64,000 bases of DNA from Ambrosia x helenae (lineage: Eukaryota > Streptophyta > Magnoliopsida > Asterales > Asteraceae), in NCBI GenBank assembly GCA_030844895.1, contig CM061225.1:106344688-106408687 (forward strand), given 5' to 3'. The notes under the pieces are model-generated. The model did not search any database, was not told where the DNA came from, and saw only the letters and a program-made list of their open reading frames with translations. Both the position numbers and the translations under genes were made by a program. Numbering within the stretch: the first letter of the stretch is position 1; every line of letters begins with the position of its first letter. Positions 19,475-30,460 of the stretch are shown one piece after another.

Positions 19475-19973
19475 TGAAGAAGTAAATACCTCTCCGAGTA
19501 GACAAGAATAATGCTCCGGTTGCGAATAACCTGTTGGAATTGGTTCCGGGTGCCTGCAAAACAAAACACCGTTAGGACTCGTCACAGGAAAGGGGGGTTT
19601 CCTGTGACCACCCTCCGGCGTGAGAATAAGTATGGGTTTCTGATGTGAAAGTAAAGCGGAAGCTTTTGTCAATGTGTGTATGGAATTTTACTTACCTTTA
19701 ACCTGTATTTATAACCTCTCTTTACCTTTCTCGTAACCGCCTCTTTGAGCCTATCTCCAGGAGCTAACTCTCCGGTTTTGATGGAGATAGGCTTTATCTC
19801 TTCTATTGAACCCTTCGTCCCCATTTCTCGGAGAAGAGGTTGAGACTTATCAATAGTCCGGAACATGACCGCCTTGGCCCATCCGGCGTTTGTCTGCCAT
19901 TGGGCCGGCCCTAAGATAATGGGGCCTTTAGTTGGAGTTGGGCCGATCCATCTAGAGTGGGCCTACCTCGTCA
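19475..19973 (-). repeat. Gypsy 5' LTR (right copy)
   Basis: A 499-bp LTR with TG...CA ends. A TATAAATA box lies at 19706-19713 on the minus strand. The only difference I find from the other LTR is one base (GCGAATAACC here, GCGGATAACC there). Confidence 0.93.
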
Positions 19974-20755
19974 AGTCACACTTAAAATTATAAAATATCA
20001 TGTGATTTTACATAACCATTAGCCACACCATTGTCATTTTTTTGTGACTGAATGATATCAAATGTCATGGAAAAAATTATGTGTGACCAAAGGTTGGATA
20101 ATAGCCACACTTAAAATTGTACATTTTTCTTATGTGTCTAGAAATAATTTTTAGCCACACTTATAGTAAATTCATGTAGCCGTTGCTACCCTTTAACCAC
20201 ACTTAATGAACGAAATGCTTGATTGCAACAATCTTTGCCACAGTTTTTTTGAATTGATGTGGCTAAAACAAACATTTCAGTGACCAAAGGTTAGATAAAA
20301 GCCACACTTAAAATTACAAAAGTTTCGTATGTGTCTAGAAATAGTTTTTAGCCACACTTATAGTAAATTCATGTGGCCGTTGCCACCCTTTAGCCACACT
20401 TAATGAACGAAATGCTTGATTACGACAACCCTTTTGCCACAGTTGTTTTGAATTGATGTGGCTAAAACAAACATTTTAGTGACTATATAATATGAACGGT
20501 CACACTTACAGTAAATTCATGTGACTGTTACTACCTTGTAGCCACACTAAATGTATAAAAATGTTTAATTCCAGCAAAAATATTGGTACCTTTTAGCCAC
20601 ACTTTTAAGTGCTAAGGCCACTAAATGTAAATGTGACCGTATGATACCTACGATAACTTGACCTTTGGTCACACATGAGCTGGAAAAAAAATGTGTGACG
20701 GAAAACATATGATCACACTTTTTTTGTGTGGCCGTATGCTTATTTTGGCGTAGTG
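19974..20755. repeat. CACTA right subterminal array and terminus
   Basis: Repeats of TTAGCCACACTTA and TTCATGTGGC on both strands lead to the right TIR ending at 20755. Two copies of a roughly 170-bp unit are visible (about 20100-20290 and 20290-20470), sharing ATTTTTAGCCACACTTATAG and GAACGAAATGCTTGATT. The array was separated from the rest of the element by the Gypsy insertion. Confidence 0.75.
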
Positions 20756-20758
20756 ATA

Positions 20759-21385
20759 TTAACATCGATTACTTGATTATAAATAACCTATAAGCAAGTA
20801 GTACAAAATAAAAAAAAAACCAATCAGCTGCTGCCAAGTTGGCAGCAACACTATTCATCAAGAGTCTAATTTAAACATATAGGATAATATAGTATAATGT
20901 ACCCAAGTGTTTTTTTTTTATAAGCTTCAAATGTTTCCTCTTCAAACGATATATTTTCTTAATTATTAAAATCAAAAGAAAACGGCATATCCCGTAAATT
21001 CAAATATTTATATAACATAACTTTGATACTTTTATATGCGTCTGCATTTATGAACCTGCCATGACGTAACAAATTGTTATTACCTTATTGGTAAAGACAT
21101 TGGTGGGCAATGATAGAAGACTCAGGGAATCATGGGCTCAATTCTTTAGACATACGGGTTTTACCGGTAATTTCATTGTTGTGCCTATGAGTTGGTGGGT
21201 TACCGGGTTTTCCCCCGAATTGGTGTTTGACAAATCGGGTACTCCTAGAGTACTTGAATTGTCGAAAGGGTGCCCTGAGAATGATCGAGTTTGATTTGGT
21301 GGCTGTAAAAAAAATTGTTATTACATTGCAGTTTTTTAATATAGTCGCTTTAAAATGATTATCAATCACCTTATTTCCATTCAAG
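20759..21385. other. AT-rich spacer, no gene recognised
   Basis: A short open frame at 21088-21294 has no recognisable domain. I see nothing else that I can support. Confidence 0.4.
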
Positions 21386-21565
21386 GGCGAAGCTTATGTA
21401 GGGCCGGAGGTACCCTGGCCTCACCGATTTTTTGCTCAGTAAAGTAAATTTCCCTATTTTTGTATGACAATTTTGTATATATTGAGTCCGGCCCTACCGA
21501 TTTGAAAAAAAAAAAATGGGTCTTATGACTTTGAGCCCTGGCCCTCTAAATATTCAAGCTTCGCC
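21386..21565. mobile_element. Small MITE-like element with GGCGAAGCTT inverted ends
   Basis: GGCGAAGCTT (21386-21395) is exactly inverted as AAGCTTCGCC (21556-21565). The flanking AGGGCC and GGCCCT also pair. About 180 bp, non-coding. No target duplication was resolved. Confidence 0.5.
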
Positions 21566-21691
21566 GGTATAAATCCATTGTGTGGTATGATCATGAATAA
21601 TGTTCAAATTAGAATATTAAATACATATAATCTAAATAGTATTTACGGCCTAGATTATGAATTTACAAATGTTTGGTAATGTAGTGGTTAT

Positions 21692-22423
21692 TAGAGGTGC
21701 ACAAAAAACTGGATCCGGAATTGGAATCGAAAAAAAACCCGGAACCGGGTATTAAAAAAACTGGAACCGGATATACTCGGAACCGTACCCGACCCTACCC
21801 GTTGGGTACGCATAGGGTATACATTTCTATGTAAAAAAACCGGACCCGAAACAAGACCCGATTTATCCCTGTTGTACCCGGTTTTTTAAATACCCGAAAC
21901 CGGGTTTTTCGAATACCCGGCACCAGGTTTTTCGAATACCCGAAACCGGGTTTTTTGAATACTCAAAAAGTATGTGTCAAGCGACGGGACCATTTGGCAT
22001 TTTGATGTTGAGGCGGAACCGGGTATTAAAAAAACTGGAACTGGGTTTTTCGAACACTCAAAAAGTATACTCAAAGACATCTACAACCGCGTTATAATCA
22101 TCTAAATTGCACTGCCCTTCGACGTGATTGTATAAAAAGAATTCAATACCCGATATACCCGGGTTTTTAAATACCCAGTGTACCCGGGTTTTTTCAATAC
22201 CCGATATACCCAAAACCAGTTCCATACCCGGAACCGGGTATTGAAAAAACCGGAACCGGGTATTGAAAAACCGGAACCGGTATACTGGGTATGGTTTTTA
22301 TGCTAGGAACCGGAACTGGAACCGGTTCTTTCAATACCCGGTCAAAGTAATACCCGACCGTATCCGGAACCAGTTCCATACCCGAAACCGGGTATTAAAA
22401 AAAACCCAATTTGTGCACCTCTA
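21692..22423. mobile_element. hAT-type MITE, 732 bp, with GTGGTTAT 8-bp target duplication
   Basis: The ends TAGAGGTGCACAAA and TTTGTGCACCTCTA are perfect inverted repeats. GTGGTTAT occurs immediately on both sides (21684-21691 and 22424-22431). An 8-bp duplication with TAGAGGTG-like termini points to the hAT superfamily. The interior is made almost entirely of degenerate repeats of GGAACCGGGTATT and its inverse, so the element can fold extensively. There is no coding capacity. Confidence 0.88.
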
Positions 22424-22431
22424 GTGGTTAT

Positions 22432-23400
22432 AGATCACAAATAAAAGAAGAGACGTGAGGAAGTCTGTTGCCCCTTGCGAAGTCCAAACTTCAAAGCCCA
22501 ACTTCTTCCTTTGGTTCATCATCAGCCCAATTAGGACCCAAAGTTTAATCCAATGATAGAATAGTTTATGCACTCTAAATCTTTTTAGTTTGAAAGTCAC
22601 ATGAGTTACCAACAAAAGTGCACAAAATCCATTTTCAATATTCTTTCAATTTTCATCACAAACCGTTTAGTTTAAGCTAAATTGCTATATGTTGTGTGGC
22701 AACTGGTCACTATTGAAGTTGACTTGCTCCCACTGATGACCAACTCCAAGTAATTACCATCTCCTATTAATTGCGCAACCGACATATGATAATTTAGCAT
22801 ATTCTGTAATACCTCATCGTGGCTCAACCCCTTGAACTTTGCATCAGGTTTTGCCTCGAGGCATTGTCTAGGGTTTTGCCCGTTGGCCGCTACGCCGCCA
22901 AGTTGTTAAATTATAGAGTTAATTACATTGTTACCATATGTGGTTTTCATGAAATTTCAATATCATTTACTAAGAGGTTAGAGTAACAAGTTGAGGTATT
23001 GACTTTTTAATTTGTTATAATCTCAGGTATTAAGCACTAACACCGTTAAAAACTAACGATCATGACCTTCATATGCCCCAAGTGTGAGGGTATTTTTGTC
23101 CATTCACATATTAAAACTTTAAACTCTTAAATAAGAAAGTTAAAACCTCAACCTGTTTTTAATTTACTTTTCAAATTTTACTTACCTGATTATTTTATGT
23201 AAAACAGCAAAAGTATTTGAAAAATCAAAAATGAAAATTTTTAAACTACTATTATTACAAAATATTTTATAATTAGTAAATAATTAAAGTTCTTATAACA
23301 TGCTATCCTTGTATTTAACATTTAAGATATTTCTTTAAACATGTTTGTTATTATTTATTTATTTTTTGCAATATATTAAAGACACAACACATCATAAGTC
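22432..23400. other. AT-rich spacer, no gene recognised
   Basis: A low-copy-looking stretch with short open frames only. The segment around 22920-23100 resembles decayed repeat sequence, but I cannot assign a family. Confidence 0.35.
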
Positions 23401-23402
23401 CC

Positions 23403-23410
23403 TATATAAT
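23403..23410 (+). promoter_or_regulatory. TATA box of cysteine-rich peptide gene 1
   Basis: TATATAAT lies 93 bp before the ATG at 23503, the only good TATA-like match in the proximal upstream region. Position and sequence fit a plant core promoter. Confidence 0.4.
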
Positions 23411-23502
23411 CTAAGCGCAATCATACTAGTCACATACAAGACGATATCGATATTGTCTAGAAACAAACGTAATACTAGCATCTAGAGTTGATTAATTAAG
23501 AC

Positions 23503-23858
23503 ATGGAACAAACTCCATTGAAGATGATGTTCTTGATCATGCTATTGATATTCGTCTCGGGTACTCTCCCTCTATGTGTTTGTAACTTGTTCCTTTGTCT
23601 TAAATCTTTTGCAATACAAATTTATAAACATGATAGTTTGATTAAGCTATTGAATTTTGATTTGTAGGTATTCAAACATCTTGTGCTTTGGCTGATAAAA
23701 GATTAGTGATCCAACAACCACAATTTGTTACCAGTCAATACAACATGAACAAACGTGCAGTTCCTAGTTGGTGTACAAAGGACTCAGATTGCAAAGATAC
23801 TTGTCGTGGTATAGGGATACCTTATTGTCTTAACAATCACTGTTCATGTCACAACTGA
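23503..23858 (+). CDS. Secreted cysteine-rich (defensin-like/NCR-like) peptide 1, two exons, 82 aa
   Basis: Exon 1 (23503-23560, 58 bp) codes for a hydrophobic signal peptide with MMFLIMLLIFVSG. The intron (23561-23667) is GTACTC...TTGTAG and phase 1. Exon 2 (23668-23858) continues the signal region to SCALA and codes for the mature peptide, ending at TGA. The mature part has six cysteines spaced C-X5-C-X3-C-X7-C-X4-C-X-C. That is the pattern of short defensin-like and nodule-cysteine-rich-like peptides, which are secreted and act in defence or cell signalling. A signal-peptide exon plus a mature exon is typical of these genes. It shares exon-1 length, intron phase and the first three cysteine spacings with the gene at 33577. 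Exact family and function are unknown. Confidence 0.75.
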
Positions 23859-23894
23859 AATTTATGCTTGATATATTTCTTTTATTTTTCTTAT

Positions 23895-24043
23895 GAATCT
23901 AAATCATTTTTTTTTCTGATGAGTGTTACGTAATCTCTACTTCTAAATTACACCTAATATACCCTATGCCAGGAATCAAACCCTGATCTCTCCCCAAGTG
24001 GCATAAAGCCTCTATCACTCAGCCAAGCTAGAATCTAAATCAT
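23895..24043 (-). mobile_element. tRNA-derived SINE with 13-bp target duplications
   Basis: The element is 23908-24030, on the minus strand. It opens with TAGCTTGGCTGAGTGA (A box), followed by GGTTTGATTCC (B box), and ends in an A tail. GAATCTAAATCAT occurs on both sides (23895-23907 and 24031-24043). Length, Pol III boxes, A tail and long duplications together identify a SINE mobilised by LINE machinery. It begins 37 bp after the stop codon of cysteine-rich peptide gene 1, so it probably lies in that gene's 3' UTR. Confidence 0.88.
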
Positions 24044-24756
24044 ATAATCTCTATAATTGATGATCACTAACTCCCCCCCCCCCCTAAAACCCCACCCACA
24101 CCATTTAAATAATTATATTAAATAAAAATGATATTAAATATTACTTTTTATTCAATTATGATAGTTATATGAGTCTCCAAATGACTATTTTCTAAGTCTA
24201 CAAATAACTCAATCTTATTTTTTAGGTAAAGGCTTCTACTTAAGTCTTCAAATGACATCAAAATCAAAATTATTTTAATTAAAATACTAAAAAAAAGGAA
24301 AATAACGATAATAATTATTTTTTATGACTGATTTCTAAAAAAGTATTTAATATGGTTTTAATTCTAATTTTTTATATTTATTTATATATTTATAATTATA
24401 GTTTAAGTTAATTTAACTATGCTAAAAGGATATTTGAAGGACAAAGTACATTTAATTGAATTGAAATATATCATTTACATAAAATATTAATAACCCAATT
24501 GAAAAAAAAATTGTTTTAGAAATGAGCTGTAAACTGCTGTGTGAAAGTTCATTTTTAAGACAGATTTTGACAATTGTATTTATTAACAAATTACGTTATA
24601 TTATATTTAACCCATGTAATAGACGTGTTTATTCAACCTACAAAATACATTGATTTTTTAAAGAAATAGGGTTTTTAATACTTAGTATATAGCATTACAT
24701 TTATTCAACACGTATAATACATGATATTTTTACCCAGTACCAACTAACTCTATAAT
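24044..24756. other. AT-rich spacer, no gene recognised
   Basis: Contains a C homopolymer at about 24072-24084 and AT-rich sequence. No supported feature was found. Confidence 0.35.
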
Positions 24757-25020
24757 GGAGGGTTCAACTGAGAAGAAATGTCTTGTGAGAAGAAAAATAA
24801 TAAGTTTAAACCAATAGGAAATTTTCAATTAATAGTTTTAGTGTAAATACATGATTACTTTATTGTAACGTACCCTTAAATTAGTTAAGTATATAAAATT
24901 CATAATTCATTTTCAAAATATATATTCTTTCAAAGCAAACCTAATATACACTGAATGATAAATTTTGATGTGTGAAGGATGAATTTCTACATATGCAGGA
25001 TAAACATATGATAATTCAGA
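24757..25020. mobile_element. Partial MITE of the GGGTTCAAATGAGAAG family
   Basis: The left end GGAGGGTTCAACTGAGAAG matches the inverted ends of the complete element at 26486-27068. Inner segments such as GATAAATTTTGATGTGTGAAGG match inner parts of that copy. The right end is missing, apparently replaced by unrelated sequence from about 25040. Confidence 0.5.
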
Positions 25021-26452
25021 TATGTGTGGGATAAGGTTTGATACGTGATCGATGTCGCTTGGTCAGTCAAAAGAATAAAAATAAGTAGTAAGCAGAAGTC
25101 GAGTGGTCTCCATAGGGAATCGGTGGAAAGTAAAGTTTTTAACTAATTTAACTATTTATCTAATTTATTTCTTTGATTGTTGTGGAAAATTATAAAAATT
25201 AAAGACTTAGACTGCTAGATAAAAACAATAATACGAACAAAGTAACCTCCTCTAAACTCCGGGTTCTAGGTTTCACTCAGTTTTTAGATTATAGATTGGG
25301 AACCACATAGACATAGTTCTGGAAATAAGGTAAATAGTAATTAACACAAGTTCTTGTCATCAAACCCTATTAACTACCCAATAGCAAGCATCAAGTCAAC
25401 CCTCTTTATGTTAGCCAACCCGCTACTAAGTTTTGTCATCAACCGAACAAGTTGTAAAGAAAGGACTCAAAACACAAATGAATTATTTAATTAACTAATG
25501 CATCAATCATGTTTTAAGAGTTTGCCATCACACAAAAACATAATTCAATACTAAAAATAAACATAAAAGTGCAAAACACAAATCAATCTAGCCTTGCATC
25601 ATTGTCATCTCGTTGTTGTGAATCCTCTTGATTTGTGTGCCCATGAAAACAGCAGTATTAACTTGCAAACCGTAAAAACTTTTACCTTTTTGCTGGACTC
25701 TCCAATTAATTTAAACGAGACCTATACATAATAATTTAGTCCAAAAAAAATCATTAACGTAATGGGCATTACAGAGGCATGAATAAGTATGATAATGCCC
25801 CCAACACCATCCTTTTAGGTATTATACGGGCATTAAAAGGGAGGGACATTTCTAGTATAATGCCCAAATATGATAAAAAAAAAATATGTAAAGTAATAAC
25901 TAACATGACATTAAATTGCTTTAACCATTACACATTTTTTTAGGGGCCTTATAATAATGATGTGTCAGAAAATGCCCCCTAAAGGGCATGAACCATTATG
26001 GTCTAACTCAATTACATTGAACTTTACTAAACTTACTATATATTAATTTATTTAATGTATATATCTCATATATAATTATTTCTTAAACTAGTATTAGGTA
26101 GCTTTAATCTTGGTTACAAATTATGGACGTTTATTTCTTTCTTTAATTTTATCGTCTTAGCTCATTTAGCACATGAACACTTGTCAAACACAAGTATACA
26201 AATAAATAACTAAAACTAAATAAAAAGACATAATAAAAGACACAATGATATAAACATTAATACTTTACAGAGGGATTTCACCAACACATCAATATGTGTA
26301 TATAACAAATTTTGATATGTCTTAAGATAGAGTGTTTATTACTAATTAATTAACATAAAATAATTAAGTTGAGAAGAGTTAAAATATTTAATGTTTTTAC
26401 TATATTCTCTTATTTTTTTCTTCACACATTAAAATTCTTTTTAAATAATCAT

Positions 26453-26455
<3 letters not shown>
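25021..26455. other. Repeat-like sequence of unknown class
   Basis: A sharp change of sequence near 25040 (GATACGTGATCGATGTCGC) and a return to MITE-like sequence near 26290 suggest an insertion of about 1.25 kb. I find no matched ends or target duplication. A segment at about 25750-26010 has several TAATGGGCATTA and ATGCCCCCTA motifs and may be a small MITE. No coding region was seen. Confidence 0.3.
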
Positions 26456-26485
<30 letters not shown>

Positions 26486-26487
<2 letters not shown>

Positions 26488-27068
26488 ATCAAATGAGAAG
26501 AATCTTGACATGAGAATAAAAAGAACAGATGACATAATGATAAACATTAAATATGTTAACTCCCTTTAAATTAATTATTATCTCTTTAATTAATTAGTTA
26601 TTAACAATTTATCATACATATTATCAAAATTTGTCCTACACTATCAAAATTCATCCTCCATATATAAAAAAATTATCATATGTTTATCCTAAACATATCA
26701 AGATTATCATACGTTTATCCTACACATATAACAGTTTATCATGCGCATATCCTACACATATCACAATCCATCCTACAGATATCCATATTTAGCCTACACA
26801 TATCGATATTCATCCTACACATTGACATTCACGATTCATTTATCTTAGATATCTCGAAACTAATCCTACATATATTGAAGTTTATCCTATATACATCCTA
26901 CATTTGCTATATAAGGATATATTTTGAAAAAGAGTTATGAGTTTCATTTATTAAGCTAGTTAAAGGGGGTTACAAACTATTAATACAAATATAAATTTGT
27001 GCATTTTTATTGGTTTAAAGTTGTTCTTTTTCTTCTCACATGAATTTTTCTTCTCATTTGAACCCTCC
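26486..27068. mobile_element. MITE A, long TIRs, next to a TA microsatellite
   Basis: The left end GGATCAAATGAGAAGAATC and the inverse of the right end (GGAGGGTTCAAATGAGAAG) form a TIR of about 45 bp, both continuing to AAAAAGAAC. A (TA)n run directly abuts the left end. The interior has repeated ATCCTACACATATC-type units and no coding sequence. Confidence 0.65.
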
Positions 27069-27112
27069 AATCACACATTCATTATTGAATAAAATAAGTG
27101 TATATAGAGATG

Positions 27113-27417
27113 GGATCATTTGAGAACTCCTTTAAGTTGTGAGAATCATGAGAACTCACTTTATAACCACACACTTATTTTATTCAATAATGAATGCGTG
27201 AATGTAAATTAAACTATAATAAAATATTGAATAAAATATTAATTTAGTTACATAGGGGTAAGATTTCTTTACACCGGTGTAAAACGTCATAAATAATTTT
27301 TTTTCATTTTTTTACTTCCGGGTTTAGACGTTTTTACACTTGCGTGCACAAAAAAATTTAAATTCACATTTTACGTCGAGTTCTCGCAACTCAAAGGAGT
27401 TCTCATATGATCGCAAT

Positions 27418-27419
<2 letters not shown>
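27113..27419. mobile_element. MITE B, TIR ATCATTTGAGAACTCC
   Basis: The left end GGATCATTTGAGAACTCCTT is inverted at the right end (GGATTGCGATCATATGAGAACTCCTTTGAG on the minus strand, read in parts). The right end abuts a (TA)n run at 27420-27451. It is about 307 bp and non-coding. Confidence 0.65.
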
Positions 27420-27455
<36 letters not shown>

Positions 27456-27458
27456 CAT

Positions 27459-27850
27459 AGGGTGAGGTACTGAGGTTCCTGTACAAAGGTCATATTTAAT
27501 GAGAAGTGTAAGAGTGATTATAAATTGATATGTAGTCATCATTTTTTGGACTTAGTCATTATGTTTTTGATTGTTTTGCCTAGTGAAATACCAAACATAA
27601 CAATTAAAAATCCAAAGCAATGTATTCTAGGCTTAAAACTTAAAACGCCATGTCAAGAGCATTAAGTAGTGTTATAGCTGTATTTTAAATTTCAGGACTA
27701 TAATACATTGCATTGTGTTTTAAATTGTTGTGTAGGGTGTTTTTCAAGCCAAAACAACCCAAAACATCATTCCTTAATCCAAAACATGCTACCTATATGT
27801 CAATTTTTAATTCTTCTCACACTTGCCACGAAATATGCCCTTTGTAAACG
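27459..27850. mobile_element. MITE C, diverged copy of the MITE D family
   Basis: It begins right after the (TA)n run and contains TGAGAAGTGTAAGAGTGATT and ATAAATTGATATGTAGTCAT, with inverse counterparts near 27800-27830. These match the TIRs of MITE D. It is more diverged and probably older. Confidence 0.5.
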
Positions 27851-27881
27851 AACACACACACACACACACACATATATATAT

Positions 27882-28298
27882 GGTAGGGTTCATGTAGGAA
27901 AATTGATTTGTGTGAGAAGTGTTAGAAGGATTAAAAATTGATATGTGTGAATCATTTTTTGGACGTATTCATGATGTTTTGGATTTTTTTTTCTTAGAAA
28001 AACACCAAACATAACTTTTAATAACCAAAAACAATGTATTTTAGGCGTAAAACTTAAAAACACTATGTTGAGAACATTTAAGCATAGTGTTTTAAGTAAT
28101 TATTAGGGTGTTTTTTCTCTAATTTAAATTTAATAACTATACTACATTGGATTGTGTTTTAACTTTTTGTATATTGTTGTGTTAAGTGTTTTTCAAACCA
28201 AAACATCATTACAAAATCAAAAAATATGATGGCTACATGTCAATTTTTAATCCTTCTCACACTTCTTACACAAACCAATTTTCCTACAGGATCCTCTC
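27882..28298. mobile_element. MITE D, about 70-bp TIRs, between TA microsatellites
   Basis: The ends share GTAGGAAAATTG, TTTGTGT and AGAAGGATTAAAAATTGA in inverted orientation over about 70 bp. (TA)n tracts lie on both sides (about 27872-27880 and 28302-28320). It is non-coding. The flanking microsatellite resembles the situation described for Micron-type MITEs, which insert in TA repeats. Confidence 0.65.
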
Positions 28299-28885
28299 TC
28301 TTTATATATATGTGTATATATAGAGGATGGATATCTTGATAACACTAAATATCGCAAGAACCGCGAGAACAAATGAAAAAATCAATCAAAATCATTTTTT
28401 TAATACAAAACTCATTATAATTAAAATACAACTTTAAAAACGAATTTTTCTTTATAATAATTTATATTTTCTTGCAAAAACATTCTAAAATAAAATTTTT
28501 ACACATGTGTAAAAACAATTTATTTTCGTATACGTTTAAATTTTTACGCATAAATTATGTAAGGTTCAATGGGGAACCTAAAAAAGAAATTTGAATTTTT
28601 TTTTAAAAAAAAATTAGGTTTCCCATCGAACCTATCATATAAAAGGATGCAAACTTCTTTTAATGTGTTAAATTTTTGAAATTTGAAATATGCAACTTTA
28701 CAATTAATAATTTTTTTAGGTATGATGACATATTAGGGGGCAGGGTGCTTCACTGAAACATTTTCAACTTCATTGATTTACACAATCACACACTGCTACA
28801 TCACTTCACTGATTCACTCCACTAAAATCATTTTTTAAAGGCATCACTCCACTGATTCTTTACTCAAGAATCAATTATTTTCACA

Positions 28886-28960
<75 letters not shown>

Positions 28961-29930
28961 GTATAAGATGGTTGTGCATTGTGGGCTTGTACTTTGAGCT
29001 TAAGATGTTATTTATGCAATTTTGGTTTGTATATAATGCTTTGTTTGTGTTTTACATGTCTTCATAGGGTTACTAAAGTGTGAAAGTTGGTCATCGATCT
29101 TTCTGGACCCTGCTTTACTCTGTTCTCTTTCTCTCTCTACATATTAACCATCATCACAGTTCATACCACCACCATCAAAGTTCATCTCCGCCGCCCAGAA
29201 CCACCGTCTTCCCCGACGACGTAAGTTGTTTGTTTTTCATTCGATGATTGTGACAAACCAGTCACCGGTGGAGTTTACAGCCGGTGACAGTGTTGGGACT
29301 AGGTTGCTGACGTGGTGGTGTTGGGTGGTGGAATAATAACAGTAAGAATATTTTTTTATGAGGAGAGAAATTCAGTGAAGCCATCCGTTAACTACAACCA
29401 GGATTTGGTTCACGGATCCACTACCAACACGATGGCGGTGGTGTTACGTACTGGTAGTGAGGTACCCGTGACCAAATCTGGTAACGCCTCTTCCCCCTTA
29501 TATAATGTCTATTCATTTCCTTTTGTTTTCAGGTATATAAATGTTTATGTTATCATTTTTTATATATATTTTTTACAAGTATATTCATTTAGGTAAGCAT
29601 AAAGAGTTTAATATAAAATATTACTAAGAAGAATATTATATTACTAAGAAGAATATTTAAGGGTTAAAATGTTTTTAATGACACATTATGTGTGATAAGC
29701 TAATAGTAGTAAAAACAAAAATCATTGTGAAATTTTTCCAACCAAAAATTATTTGAATATTAATTGGTTTAAACCCACTACTACCACATATAGTGGTAAA
29801 GGAAACAAAAAAAGCCTAATCCAAAAAAAAAAAAAAATCAAGTTCACATTTAAATGTGGCGTTAGTTTTTTCCCGCCAATTTTGAAGGATAACACTATAG
29901 GGTGATGTTTGGGTGTTTTCGGGGCATTAT
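28299..29930. other. Spacer with decayed repeats, no gene recognised
   Basis: Includes a stem-loop sequence near 28561-28634, where AGGTTCAATGGGGAACCTAA pairs with a near-inverse copy. It also has the AAT/ATT palindrome at 28885-28959, a CT-rich segment near 29120-29220 that could be an exon-like 5' UTR remnant, and a small tandem duplication near 29618-29658. No gene can be supported. Confidence 0.35.
28885..28959. repeat. (AAT)n followed by (ATT)n, self-complementary microsatellite
   Basis: About 43 bp of AAT repeat runs directly into about 32 bp of its inverse complement ATT, forming a perfect potential hairpin. Confidence 0.9.
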
Positions 29931-30315
29931 TGTGACACCCGGCAAATTCTGGTTAACAACGTTGTCTAGATAAAAGTCTACCTTAGCGAGTCACGCGTAT
30001 ATTATACTTAACTGGGTTAGTTAAGTCGGGTTATGGTTCGGGAACTATCGGTTTAGTCTAGAAGATCATTGGATGTTGGTCTAGAGGTTCGTTAGATGTC
30101 AGTCCTTAACCAAGTGTACAAATGGTGACGATTTGTAGGATCGTCAGGTCATACGGAACATACAAGTCTCGAGTCCCGGGAATTGGTGAACGAGTGTGAA
30201 TATGTGTATTTGCAAGTATTATGTGTTTACAATCATTATGTAACTTGTCGGTATGTGAAAATGTGTTAACATATGTTAAAACGGGATTTAACGCGCAAAA
30301 CACACGGGATCAACC

Positions 30316-30460
30316 CCTATAGGCGAATAGGGGGTCCTAATCGCCTATAGGGGGCGAATAGGACTATCAAAGGGGCGAATAGGCCCTATTCGCCTATACT
30401 AAGGGCGAATAGGATCCCTATTCGCCTGATAATGCTGCGTAATCGCCTATAACGTGCTGG
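30316..30460. repeat. GGCGANTAGG motif array in solo LTR 1, upstream of the TATA box
   Basis: About eight copies of GGCGAATAGG or its inverse CCTA(A/T)TCGCC lie in 145 bp, ending 16 bp before the TATA box at 30476. Copies alternate in orientation and many are preceded by TATA or followed by CTATA. Function is unknown, and the position suggests an enhancer. Confidence 0.75.

Larger units (their letters stand above)
8900..19973 (-). mobile_element. Ty3/Gypsy retrotransposon, Tat (Retand/Ogre-like) lineage, complete
   Basis: Complete structure on the minus strand: LTR, primer site, gag, protease, RT, RNase H, a second archaeal-type RNase H, integrase, a long 3' region with two antisense genes, polypurine tract and LTR. 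A second RNase H and antisense genes between integrase and the 3' LTR mark the Tat lineage. The two 499-bp LTRs differ by one base by eye (in the codon region near 8949 and 19524), so the insertion is very young. Two one-base breaks interrupt gag-pol near 17307-17313 and 14468-14471. Confidence 0.93.
483..20755. mobile_element. CACTA (En/Spm) DNA transposon, 20.3 kb, carrying nested insertions
   Basis: The left end reads CACTACGCCAAAATA (483-497) and the right end is its exact inverse (20741-20755). The similarity continues to about 30 bp with three mismatches. Perfect 3-bp ATA duplications flank it. Both ends carry dense subterminal arrays of GCCACACTT and its inverse, as expected for transposase binding in this superfamily. 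Subtracting the Gypsy insertion and its duplicated bases leaves about 9.2 kb. I see a degraded En/Spm-type gene and pieces of other genes but no long DDE transposase, so it is probably non-autonomous. The intact TIR pair and TSD suggest that it moved as a unit fairly recently. Confidence 0.9.

Noticed and set aside
23908..24030. Functional tRNA gene
   Set aside because: tRNA-like head only. The A tail and 13-bp duplications show that it is a SINE.
24757..26330. One long MITE interrupted by a defined insertion
   Set aside because: The edges near 25040 and 26290 are suggestive, but no target duplication or matched ends could be found, so it was left as unknown repeat sequence.
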